The notes under the pieces were generated by a model, which ran no database searches, was not told the DNA's origin, and saw only the letters and a list, made by a program, of their open reading frames with translations. Shown one piece after another: positions 1-7,319 of a stretch of 26,562 nt of DNA. The position numbers and the translations under genes are program-made. Location: NCBI GenBank assembly GCA_021151685.1, contig JAGKWS010000054.1, positions 1-26,562 on the forward strand. Direction: 5' to 3'. Each line of letters begins with the position of its first letter. The stretch's first letter is position 1. This stretch comes from Chitinophagaceae bacterium (GTDB lineage Bacteria > Bacteroidota > Bacteroidia > Chitinophagales > Chitinophagaceae).

Positions 1-17
1 CCTAAAAACAAACTATC

Positions 18-833
18 ATGAACATCAATGCTCTAAACCACGCCGACTATCTCGACATCTTGTTCGACAACCGTAACAAAGCCTATGGCAGCTACCAACT
101 GCGCCGCACCTATGCACAACGCGCCGGGAAGGCCATGTTACTGCTTTATGGTGCGCTGGCAGCACTTGCAGGCTATGCAATGGTGCCTGGCAAACAAACA
201 GATGTGCTTGCAGAGATAAAGCCACACCAAACTGTTTGCACAGTTACCGAGGTGAAGCTACCACAGCCAGAAATACCCGCTCCGCCCCAACAACCTGCGC
301 CGCCGGCAAAACAACCCCCTGCCGCCCCCAATACGGCAACGCTTACTGCACCGGTGATAGTAAACAAAGCCATACAGGACGAGGATTATATGACGCGCCA
401 AACCGAAATGACCCATGCAGTGGCCGGTACTACCACCAACACTACAGGTGGCGATGGCATTGCCTCCACTACCACTACCGGAGACGGTAATAATAATGTG
501 ATACCAGTTGTAGACACCAAACCCCAGTTGCCACCGCCATACGTAGAGGTAATGCCCGAGTTTAACGGCAATATAGCAGCATGGCTGGCCGCACACATCA
601 GCTATCCGCAGGCCGCACGCGATGCTGGTATAGAGGGTAGGGTATTGCTCCAGTTCATTGTAAACGAAGATGGCTCTATAAGCGATGCAACGGTGCTGAG
701 GGGTATAGGTGGCGGTTGCGATGCTGAAGCCCTGAGTGTAGTGAAACAAATGCCAAAATGGAAGGCCGGCAGGCAAAACGGAAAGGCAGTAAAAGTCCTG
801 TTTCGGTTGCCGGTAGTTTTTACACTGCAATAG
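18..833 (+). CDS. TonB family energy transducer
   Basis: A 271-aa protein of the TonB type, which links the inner-membrane proton motive force (through ExbB/ExbD) to TonB-dependent outer-membrane receptors. The N-terminus carries the Bacteroidota-type cytoplasmic segment with LDILFDNRNKAYGSYQLRR, then one membrane segment at about residues 39-56, then a proline-rich periplasmic linker (about 80-105, repeated P-A-P-Q) and a threonine/glycine-rich stretch (about 135-160). The last 80 residues form a TonB_C domain: YPQAARDAGIEGRVLLQFIV, then a D-G-S-I turn and a closing beta strand. The ATG at 18 fits the usual family start. It lies at the window edge, so its upstream partners cannot be seen. 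It converges with the Hpt gene, 73 nt away. Family assignment is firm; the specific receptor is unknown. Confidence 0.9.
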   Translation: MNINALNHADYLDILFDNRNKAYGSYQLRRTYAQRAGKAMLLLYGALAALAGYAMVPGKQTDVLAEIKPHQTVCTVTEVKLPQPEIPAPPQQPAPPAKQPPAAPNTATLTAPVIVNKAIQDEDYMTRQTEMTHAVAGTTTNTTGGDGIASTTTTGDGNNNVIPVVDTKPQLPPPYVEVMPEFNGNIAAWLAAHISYPQAARDAGIEGRVLLQFIVNEDGSISDATVLRGIGGGCDAEALSVVKQMPKWKAGRQNGKAVKVLFRLPVVFTLQ

Positions 834-906
834 TGCTCTGCATATCAGATACAACTGTCACCCATTTTTTGGGGGCTGTCAGTTTTGCAACGGAGATAGG
901 GCTTTA

Positions 907-1281
907 CTATTTTGTGATAAACTCTGAAAGTGCGCTTTTTAGTTCTTTCGATACACTGGCCGATACTGTTTCTATCGTGTTCAGTGTTTTTACAATGCCT
1001 GCATCGGCTTGTTTGGTATGGCAAACATCTTCTATGTGGCTGCATAACCCAGCAATAGTAGTTGCCCCCACAAAATTGAATGCGCCCTTCAGTGTATGTG
1101 CATGAAAGGATGCCTGGTGGCAATTGTTGGTCTGCAATGCGTCTTTTAACTGAACAATCTCAGAAGGGATGGTTTGCAGGTAAGTGTTGATAGTTTCTTC
1201 AACAAAAGCCTTATCCCCGTCTGCAATTTCTTTTAGGTAAGCCAGATTGATGTGTTGGTATTCTTCTGCTATTTGTGCCAT
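907..1281 (-). CDS. Hpt domain phosphotransfer protein
   Basis: A 124-aa stand-alone histidine phosphotransfer (Hpt) protein, a soluble intermediate that relays phosphate between hybrid histidine kinases and response regulators. The diagnostic motif is HAHTLKGAFNFVG, with the likely phospho-acceptor His at residue 62 followed by the T-L-K-G signature; the rest reads as amphipathic helices, as expected for a four-helix bundle. Its length is typical for single-domain Hpt proteins. No histidine kinase or receiver gene is next to it, so it is an orphan that probably serves kinases encoded elsewhere. A candidate -7 element lies upstream at 1341-1348. The gene converges with the TonB-type gene. Confidence 0.88.
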   Translation of the reverse strand: MAQIAEEYQHINLAYLKEIADGDKAFVEETINTYLQTIPSEIVQLKDALQTNNCHQASFHAHTLKGAFNFVGATTIAGLCSHIEDVCHTKQADAGIVKTLNTIETVSASVSKELKSALSEFITK

Positions 1282-1340
1282 GCCAACTTATAGAACTCTT
1301 GTGTTTACAGCGTTCTACAAACGTTTTTTATGTTCGTCTG

Positions 1341-1348
1341 CAAAGATA
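1341..1348 (-). promoter_or_regulatory. putative promoter -7 box of the Hpt gene
   Basis: On the minus strand this reads TATCTTTG, a full match to the Bacteroidota TAnnTTTG element. A TTTC sits 21 nt upstream, one mismatch from the TTTG -33 box. The implied leader to the ATG at 1281 is about 50 nt. Inferred from consensus only. Confidence 0.35.
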
Positions 1349-1405
1349 CACTGTGCAATCGGCATTTCTGAAACCGCTCCGTATTTATACCCACAAAATG
1401 ACACT

Positions 1406-1435
1406 ATAATGGCAGGGTTTCTGCCCTGCCATTAT
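1406..1435 (-). terminator. hairpin downstream of hppD
   Basis: A perfect 12-bp stem (1406-1417 with 1424-1435, GGCAGGG paired with CCCTGCC at its core) and a 6-nt loop. It starts 24 nt after the hppD stop codon on the minus strand. There is no strong U tract on the minus side, so it may be a weak terminator or a 3'-end stabiliser. It faces the Hpt promoter region. Confidence 0.5.
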
Positions 1436-1459
1436 TTATTACGCATATTGGTAGTACAA

Positions 1460-2590
1460 TTACAAATTGCCACGGCGTGCTTGCTCGCGCTCTATAGACT
1501 CGAACAATGCCTTAAAGTTGCCGGCACCAAAGCTCTTGGCACCCTTGCGCTGTATGATTTCGAAGAACAGGGTAGGCCTGTCTTCTACCGGCTTGGTAAA
1601 CAATTGCAGCAGGTAGCCCTCCTCATCGCAGTCTACCAATATACCCAGCTCTTGTAGCGGTGCTATGTCTTCATCAATCTTACCTACACGTGCGGTCAAT
1701 TCTTCGTAGTAGGCAGGTGGTGGCGCATCCAAAAACTCTACACCACGTGCTTTCAGGTCGCGTACAGTTTTTACAATGTCGGCGGTAGCAATAGCTACGT
1801 GCTGCACGCCTTCACCTTCATAAAAATCAAGATATTCTTCTATCTGAGATTTTTTCTTGCCTTCTGCCGGTTCGTTGATGGGGAACTTCACATATCCGTT
1901 GCCGTTACTCATCACCTTACTCATCAGGGCCGAGTATTCGGTATTTATCTGCTTATCATCAAAAGAAAGGATGTTCACAAAGCCCATTACATCTTCGTAC
2001 CACTGTATGGTTGGGTTCATGCGGTTCCAACCCACATTGCCCACACAATGGTCTACGTACAGCAGGCCGGTATCGGTTGGGTTGTAGTTGCTCTTGTGTT
2101 CTATATAGCCGGGCATAAATATACCGTTATAGTTCTTGCGCTCTATAAACATGTGTACCGTTTCGCCATAGGTATATATACCGCTCATGCGCACCTCGCC
2201 ATGCTCGTCGGTAAGTGTTACCGGCTCCAGGTAAGACTTGCCGCCACGGTTGGTGGTTTCTTCCCATGCTTTATAGGCATCATCTACCCACAATGCCAGT
2301 ACTTTCACACCATCGCCATGTTTTTTTACATGCTCCGAGATCGGGTGTTCCGACTGCAATGCGGTAGTAAGCACCAGACGAATTTTGCCCTGTTGCAACA
2401 CATAGGACGCTCTGTCGCGCACACCGGTTTCGGGGCCCGCATAGGCCAAAGACTGAAACCCGAATGCGGTTTTGTAATAGTGGGCTGCCTGCTTGGCGTT
2501 TCCAACATAAAATTCTACATAGTCGGTACCATTTATGGGCAGGAAGTCTTGTGCCTGCTTCATTTTCTGGCTCACTGTAAGTGTTTCCAT
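1460..2590 (-). CDS. hppD: 4-hydroxyphenylpyruvate dioxygenase
   Basis: A 376-aa non-haem Fe(II) dioxygenase that converts 4-hydroxyphenylpyruvate to homogentisate in tyrosine catabolism. Two vicinal-oxygen-chelate domains can be read: an N-terminal one (about 20-150) and a C-terminal catalytic one (about 175-350). The expected iron ligands are visible: His181 in LYVDHCVGN, His264 in GVQHVAIAT and Glu344 in LFFEIIQRKG. The segment FLDAPPPAYYEEL is typical of the family. Its length is in the usual 350-380 range. It stands alone: no homogentisate dioxygenase or fumarylacetoacetase lies in the window. The ATG at 2590 is followed by a normal family N-terminus. Assignment is very secure. Confidence 0.96.
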   Translation of the reverse strand: METLTVSQKMKQAQDFLPINGTDYVEFYVGNAKQAAHYYKTAFGFQSLAYAGPETGVRDRASYVLQQGKIRLVLTTALQSEHPISEHVKKHGDGVKVLALWVDDAYKAWEETTNRGGKSYLEPVTLTDEHGEVRMSGIYTYGETVHMFIERKNYNGIFMPGYIEHKSNYNPTDTGLLYVDHCVGNVGWNRMNPTIQWYEDVMGFVNILSFDDKQINTEYSALMSKVMSNGNGYVKFPINEPAEGKKKSQIEEYLDFYEGEGVQHVAIATADIVKTVRDLKARGVEFLDAPPPAYYEELTARVGKIDEDIAPLQELGILVDCDEEGYLLQLFTKPVEDRPTLFFEIIQRKGAKSFGAGNFKALFESIEREQARRGNL

Positions 2591-2646
2591 TATACTGGCT
2601 TTTGTTGTTTGGAAGGGTACTAATTAAATGGCCGCACCCGTGGCAA

Positions 2647-2654
2647 CAAAGGTA
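2647..2654 (-). promoter_or_regulatory. putative -7 box upstream of hppD
   Basis: Minus-strand TACCTTTG matches TAnnTTTG and would give a leader of roughly 50 nt before the hppD ATG. No clear TTTG lies 19-21 nt upstream, so only half of the promoter consensus is present. Confidence 0.33.
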
Positions 2655-2830
2655 AATAAAGCGATTGAATATAGGGGCCTCTGCCTGTAACAGACACGGA
2701 GCCTGCTATGCTTTAACAGAATAGTTACAGTTTAGCCCCAACAGCCGCACCGGCATGCAGTAATAGCCATGTTTTGCAATATGCATTTTTAGTGTATACT
2801 TGTTGCGTTGTCAATGAATTATACGCTTTT

Positions 2831-2861
2831 TTTGATTATTTTTGTTACTGCCGTATATCTG
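2831..2861 (+). promoter_or_regulatory. putative promoter of the secreted metalloprotease
   Basis: TTTG at 2831-2834, a 19-nt spacer, then TATATCTG at 2854-2861, which differs from TAnnTTTG by one base. Transcription would start near 2868, giving a leader of about 140 nt to the ATG at 3006. Confidence 0.42.
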
Positions 2862-3005
2862 TAAAATGCAATAATGGCAATGCTTTTTGGCATACAATGA
2901 GCAGATAATGTATATGTATGGTGTGTTTAATGTTTGCTGCTTGCATTACTTACTATCAACATAGGTATACCCGGCATACTTGCTAATTTTTTTAGAAATA
3001 GTCTG

Positions 3006-5234
3006 ATGAAAAGACATATATTAGCTACCGTATCGCTATGCCTTATCGGGTGCGGTAGTGCCATAGCCACCATCTGGACCCCCACTGCCGCACGTGGCAC
3101 CGTGCACGTGGCTGCCAGTAGTGCGCAAGCATTGGTATACAAAGCCGATGAAGCACAACTGAGAGACATCTTGTTTGCACAGCACAAAGGATTGATGCAA
3201 GTGATAGAACTGCCTATGCCCAATGGTCGGTTGCGCACATTCAGCATTAGCAAGGGCTATCTTTTGCCAGCGGCATTGCAGGAACGTTACCCGGCAATAG
3301 GCGTATACAACGGTGTTGCCATAGACGACCCCGGTGTTACTGCCAGTATAGATATGACATCATTTGGTTTTCATGCCATGGTATATGATGGGACAAATAC
3401 GGCTGTAATAGACCCTGTAGATAATGGCCGGACTGGTTTTTACAATGTATACTACAAACGAGACGAGCTGAGGTTGGCACCGCCGGTTGTATGCCAGACA
3501 AGAAGCAACAACCCTATAGATAATGCGCTTGCACAACTAAAGCCAACAGCATCGGCCAACGCAGTATTAAATGGGGGTACACTACGTACCTACCGGCTGG
3601 CACTGGGTTGCAGCCACCAGTATGCCGAAGCAGTGACGGGTAAAACTGCCCCTACCAAGGAAGAGGTGCTGAGTAAGATGACTACTACGCTGAACCGGGT
3701 AAACGGAATATACCAGAAGGAAATAGCCGTAGCCATGCAGTTTGTAGACAATGAAGACACGTTGATTTTTACCACTGCCGCCGGCGACCCTTACAGCGAT
3801 GCCGATGAGGCCCGCAATGCCTATGCGTTGGTAGACATCAACCAACAAACCTGCGACACCCTTATAGGAGATGCCAATTATGACATAGGGCATGTCTTTA
3901 GTAAGGGGGGCGGCGGCTTGGCACAGGTGGGTGCTACCTGCAGGCAAGGCCTGAAAGCACAAGCGGTAACCGGTAGCGAAACACCCTATGGCGATGCGTA
4001 TGATGTAGACTATGTGGCGCACGAGATAGGTCATGAGTTTGGTGCCGACCATACGTTTAACAATAACAAGTCGCAGTTTTGTAGCGGGCAGGCAGTAGCG
4101 GCAAGGGCGGTGGAGCCCGGTAGTGGCTCTACCATTATGGCCTATGCCGGCATTTGCAGCCCCGACAATCTGCAAACCAATAGCGATTTCTATTTTCACA
4201 GCATAAGTGTGAAGCAGTTGGTAAAGTACATTACCACCACCGGCGATGGTTGTGCTACCAAAACAGCCACCGGTCGCAAGTCGCCCGGTATTGCGTCATT
4301 CTCGGCCAACTATACCATACCAGCCCGCACACCGTTCGAGTTGGTGGCACCGGTGGCAGTAGATTCTAATGGCGGTACCGACATCAGGTACTGCTGGGAG
4401 CAGTGGGATTTGGGCAGTTTTGGCCTCACACTTTCCGAGACCTCTATTGGTGGGCCCCTGTTTCGCTCCTACACACCGGTGGCTACGCCTGTAAGGGTTT
4501 TCCCCAACCTGAAAATGGTGCGTGCCGGCTTGTTGAGTAATGCGGGCATCAACAATGCAAGTGGCGAGAAGCTACCCGAAGCTACCCGAAGCCTTATGTT
4601 CAGACTGGCGTTGCGTACACAGGCCACTACTGTAGGTAGCTACCACATGCCCGACGATAGTGTGCTGTTGTCTGTCATTAACACTGGCGAGGGTTTTAAG
4701 GTGACCAGCCAAAATACACCGGGCATTACTTACGATGGTTATAGTGTTCAAACGGTAAACTGGAATGTGGCTGGTTCTGATGCTGCGCCCATTAATGCAA
4801 AAACGGTTGATATATTCATCTCTTACGATGATGGTGAAACGTGGGTGAAAAGCTTGGGTACATTCCCCAATACCGGTGTTGCGGTGGTAAGTATACCCAA
4901 TCCGGATACGTTGGTGCAATCGGCCAGGATAAAGGTAAAGGGTACGGGCAACGTCTTCTTTAATATGAACACCAGCAAGTTTGCCATTACACACAATTAT
5001 GAGGCGGGGGTAGCGGTACACCCTGTACCAACCCATGATGTGCTGTATGTAGAAGCAAAGAATGCAGGCACATTGGAGGCGACCGTGATTAATGCCATAG
5101 GGCAGCGGGTATGGCGCGGCACCATCACAGATAAGGCCGAATTGCCAGCATGGGCATGGGGCCGTGGGCACTATTTTCTGGTAATGGTAGACAGTGTGGG
5201 AAGAAACATACAACGCAGGTTTGTGGTTGAATAA
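3006..5234 (+). CDS. secreted reprolysin-like zinc metallopeptidase with type IX secretion C-terminal domain
   Basis: A 742-aa exported protease. The N-terminus MKRHILATVSLCLIGCGSA is a signal peptide; its L-I-G-C could also be read as a lipobox, so signal peptidase I or II is uncertain. A propeptide-like region precedes the catalytic domain, which carries the metzincin zinc motif HEIGHEFGADH (His339, Glu340, His343, His349) and a Met-turn (IMAYAGIC, Met378), as in reprolysin-like M12B enzymes. Beta-sandwich segments follow (for example VDIFISYDDGETWVKSLGT). The end (from about AGVAVHPVPTHDVLYVEA) resembles a type A sorting domain, suggesting export by the type IX system. The ATG at 3006 was chosen over 2934 because it begins the signal peptide. 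The substrate is unknown. Confidence 0.9.
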   Translation: MKRHILATVSLCLIGCGSAIATIWTPTAARGTVHVAASSAQALVYKADEAQLRDILFAQHKGLMQVIELPMPNGRLRTFSISKGYLLPAALQERYPAIGVYNGVAIDDPGVTASIDMTSFGFHAMVYDGTNTAVIDPVDNGRTGFYNVYYKRDELRLAPPVVCQTRSNNPIDNALAQLKPTASANAVLNGGTLRTYRLALGCSHQYAEAVTGKTAPTKEEVLSKMTTTLNRVNGIYQKEIAVAMQFVDNEDTLIFTTAAGDPYSDADEARNAYALVDINQQTCDTLIGDANYDIGHVFSKGGGGLAQVGATCRQGLKAQAVTGSETPYGDAYDVDYVAHEIGHEFGADHTFNNNKSQFCSGQAVAARAVEPGSGSTIMAYAGICSPDNLQTNSDFYFHSISVKQLVKYITTTGDGCATKTATGRKSPGIASFSANYTIPARTPFELVAPVAVDSNGGTDIRYCWEQWDLGSFGLTLSETSIGGPLFRSYTPVATPVRVFPNLKMVRAGLLSNAGINNASGEKLPEATRSLMFRLALRTQATTVGSYHMPDDSVLLSVINTGEGFKVTSQNTPGITYDGYSVQTVNWNVAGSDAAPINAKTVDIFISYDDGETWVKSLGTFPNTGVAVVSIPNPDTLVQSARIKVKGTGNVFFNMNTSKFAITHNYEAGVAVHPVPTHDVLYVEAKNAGTLEATVINAIGQRVWRGTITDKAELPAWAWGRGHYFLVMVDSVGRNIQRRFVVE

Positions 5235-5540
5235 AATAGTTATACCAATTTGACCATGGGATATGGCAAAAGACGATTTTATAATAATAAATATAAATTC
5301 GTAATGCAATTAAAAACAAAGACTTATAGTAATAGTTAAGACCACAAAGGCTCGTGATTTGCTTGTTTATATATCAAGTCTGAATGGTGTTATGAGATAT
5401 TTGTCTAATGAACAGGGCCTCAGCTATACAGTTGAGGCCTTGTGTGTTTATGCAAACAGCCCAGCTTAGTAACACTCTTTTCCCCAATGATACATGTTAC
5501 TTGTATGCGCTTGTGAAAATGTTTAATGTGTAATTCTTTA
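5235..5540. other. 306-nt intergenic region after the metalloprotease
   Basis: AT-rich, without a credible ORF. The only structure seen is the hairpin at 5412-5443. The region ends where similarity between the two GIY-YIG remnants begins. Confidence 0.55.
5412..5443 (+). terminator. possible terminator hairpin downstream of the metalloprotease
   Basis: Stem core GGCCTCA (5416-5422) with TGAGGCC (5433-5439), extended by wobble and flanking pairs, followed by a moderately T-rich tract. It lies about 180 nt after the stop codon, which is far for a terminator. Confidence 0.4.
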
Positions 5541-5768
5541 TTTTACAGCATTGAATTATCCAATTGAAAACAATACGTGGGCTGCACAGTGAACGTAAAG
5601 GAAAGATTCATCCGCAATACCAAGGGTTATGTACCTGCAACCAAACCACATCTTCCTGTGAAATTGCTTTGGTGCTGTTCATTTCCTGACAGGTATAAAG
5701 CATACACTTTCGAACGGTATTTGAAATCGGGTTCCGGTAGAGCGTTTGGAGTAAAGCATTTGTATTAA
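5541..5768 (+). pseudogene. decayed GIY-YIG endonuclease gene, copy 1 (C-terminal part open)
   Basis: The frame reads F-Y-S-I-E-L-S-N-stop-K-Q-YVGCTVNVKERFIRNTKGY, continuing to KAYTFERYLKSGSGRAFGVK and a stop at 5766. This is a small GIY-YIG nuclease of the UPF0213/YhbQ-like type; such proteins have the order YVY...YVG, R-x-x-x-H and a C-terminal ERYLKSGSGR block. Two lesions are visible against copy 2 (7098-7250): a TGA at 5565-5567 where copy 2 has GGA (Gly), and six missing bases in the first beta strand. The His expected after ERFIR is Asn here. A 63-codon frame remains open from a GTG at 5577, but it lacks the first half of the GIY-YIG motif and is unlikely to be active. Confidence 0.75.
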
Positions 5769-5823
5769 AGCCGAGTATGGCTGGGTTTAGTTGTTCAACC
5801 CTTTCTCCGATAAAGAAGTGTAA

Positions 5824-6825
5824 TCAGTCGATTTGCAGTCTGTACCCTGCAAGATATTCTGACCCATATGCTAAGAAAAGCCAACTAACTTTTTTTGACC
5901 TGATGTGATAGGTGTACGTTAGTTTATTCCCGTCCTTTTGAAATGTTTGGCCTGCCAGCGTTTTTGAGCGCGGAATTCTATTGCCTCGGCCATCAAACTC
6001 ATCTATGCATGGAATATATCTTCCGGTGGCCACATTTCCGGATAAGAGTTCTAGATTAAATTTCACTGTATCACCTACGTGTATATTCAATATTCCATTC
6101 AGACTGCCGGAATCAAAATTGACTTTGTTTTTTCTCGCCAATAAAAGCGGAAGATTTTCGAATTCTGTTTTTGATAGAGGTTTTTCCAATATTGTCCAAC
6201 GAATATCGCTAGGATAATGATCATAAATTAGCAGATTGGGTGGTGTAAAGTAGTAGTACTCGTTTAACTTTCTTGTGAATCTGGTTACCTTATTGTCGCA
6301 ATGGCCGCTTGCCCAGCATACATCAAGCAGATGCCATCTGCCGTTAAGTTTTACAGCATTCCATGCATGATTTACATCAACAATTTGTGTGGTCGAAGTT
6401 GTGCCAGATTTACCATAGCCATGTACAATGGCGCATTCTATTTTTGAACGATCACACAATAGCTTGAAAAGAATTGCATAGCCTGCACAAATTGCCTTCT
6501 TTCTTTTCAATACATAAGCTGCATAATCATTCTGAAATAGCTTATTCACCTCTATACTATCAGCCATTTCCGGATACTTTAACTCGACATACCCAGACTT
6601 ATTATATTCAGCTATATCATAACTTATGTGCTGGGTTATCCAATAGAAAAATGACCTTACTTTTTCAGAATCAGAGTATGATCTTAATGCTAGTTTATCA
6701 TGCAGTGAATCTAATGAGTAATAACCTGTAAGAGCTGCATGCTGGTCTATTTTGGAAATATGCTTAGTTTGAGCAAAAGCTGAATGAAATAGCAATATTT
6801 GGAAAATGGTAAGGAGATATTTCAT
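5824..6825 (-). CDS. secreted transglutaminase-like (papain-fold) protein
   Basis: A 333-aa exported protein. Residues 1-19 (MKYLLTIFQILLFHSAFAQ) form a signal peptide with an A-F-A cleavage site. The core is a transglutaminase-like domain at about residues 55-175, with the expected triad Cys113 (RKKAICAGYA), His153 (DVNHAWNAVK) and Asp168 (GRWHLLDVCW). In bacteria this fold includes proteases and amidases as well as cross-linkers, so the reaction is not predictable. The C-terminal 150 residues look like a beta-rich accessory domain. It is transcribed alone, is AT-rich by eye relative to neighbours, and sits between two remnants of the same GIY-YIG gene, which suggests local insertion or duplication. 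Confidence 0.85.
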   Translation of the reverse strand: MKYLLTIFQILLFHSAFAQTKHISKIDQHAALTGYYSLDSLHDKLALRSYSDSEKVRSFFYWITQHISYDIAEYNKSGYVELKYPEMADSIEVNKLFQNDYAAYVLKRKKAICAGYAILFKLLCDRSKIECAIVHGYGKSGTTSTTQIVDVNHAWNAVKLNGRWHLLDVCWASGHCDNKVTRFTRKLNEYYYFTPPNLLIYDHYPSDIRWTILEKPLSKTEFENLPLLLARKNKVNFDSGSLNGILNIHVGDTVKFNLELLSGNVATGRYIPCIDEFDGRGNRIPRSKTLAGQTFQKDGNKLTYTYHIRSKKVSWLFLAYGSEYLAGYRLQID

Positions 6826-7097
6826 GTTTTAATTAGTGTATCAGGTTCATAATAAAAGCACTCTTAGTTGTTCAATGATGTTTGATGATCAAGATAGCGT
6901 GTTGCACTTTATTCTTAAGCGAAAATGCCATTCCAATGTAGTTGAAATTTGCATATTCGCCTCGCATCTTCCACAAAAACGGTTCAAAATTTCTCCGTCT
7001 CCCTCCGTTCTCCCCAGCCGTAGCTCGATAGAGAGAAGGAGGGTCACCCGCCAATACAAGAAATGTCCAACATGGTTTGTATGTAGTTTGGTATTTT
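6826..7097. repeat. intergenic region with CT/GA-rich imperfect hairpin (7001-7043)
   Basis: No gene is supported. CCCTCC plus TTCTC (7001-7012, one bulged G) can pair with GAGAA plus GGAGGG (7033-7043) around a 20-nt loop. The composition differs from the AT-rich flanks. It resembles a small interspersed repeat unit, but no second copy was found in the window. Confidence 0.4.
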
Positions 7098-7250
7098 ATA
7101 TGGTTTTACGTTTATGTATTTGAATTGTCCAATGGAAAACACTACGTGGGCTGCACGGTGAACGTAAAGGAAAGATTCATCCGCCATGCCAAGGGTTATG
7201 TACCTGCAACCAAACCACATCTCCCTTTAAAATTGCTTTGGTGCTATTGA
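7098..7250 (+). pseudogene. decayed GIY-YIG endonuclease gene, copy 2 (N-terminal part)
   Basis: Reading from 7098 gives I-WFYVYVFELSNGKHYVGCTVN and then a segment nearly identical to copy 1 (ERFIRHAKGYVPATKPHLP), ending at L-L-W-C-Y-stop (7248-7250). This copy keeps the YVY...HYVG half of the GIY-YIG motif and the RFIRH catalytic-type residues. It has lost the ATG (ATA at 7098-7100 is where a start would be expected) and the whole ERYLKSGSGR C-terminus. About 120 bp align with copy 1 at roughly nine identical bases in ten. The hairpin at 7258-7301 follows at once. Confidence 0.72.
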
Positions 7251-7257
7251 TGTTATA

Positions 7258-7301
7258 AAAAGCAGAAGGCACACCTGCACTCAGATGGGCCTTCTGCTTT
7301 T
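7258..7301 (-). terminator. bidirectional intrinsic terminator
   Basis: A perfect 13-bp stem (7258-7270 with 7289-7301, AAAAGCAGAAGGC) with an 18-nt loop and A/T tails on both sides. It lies 19 nt after the stop codon of the minus-strand membrane protein gene and just after the GIY-YIG remnant on the plus strand. Confidence 0.8.
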
Positions 7302-7319
7302 ATGTAATAGGAGCTATTG

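Larger units (their letters stand above)
2591..3005. other. 415-nt divergent intergenic region between hppD and the metalloprotease
   Basis: No convincing ORF. It holds the two putative promoters listed separately (2647-2654 minus, 2831-2861 plus). An open frame extends upstream from the metalloprotease ATG to 2934, but it lacks signal-peptide character and was not included in the gene. Confidence 0.6.

Noticed and set aside
1799..2623. Open frame of 274 codons antisense to hppD
   Set aside because: The hppD frame carries all iron ligands and the family sequence; the antisense frame has odd composition rich in His, Tyr and Phe and no motif.
3582..4199. Open frame of 205 codons antisense to the metalloprotease
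   Set aside because: It overlaps the zinc-binding catalytic core of a convincing gene.
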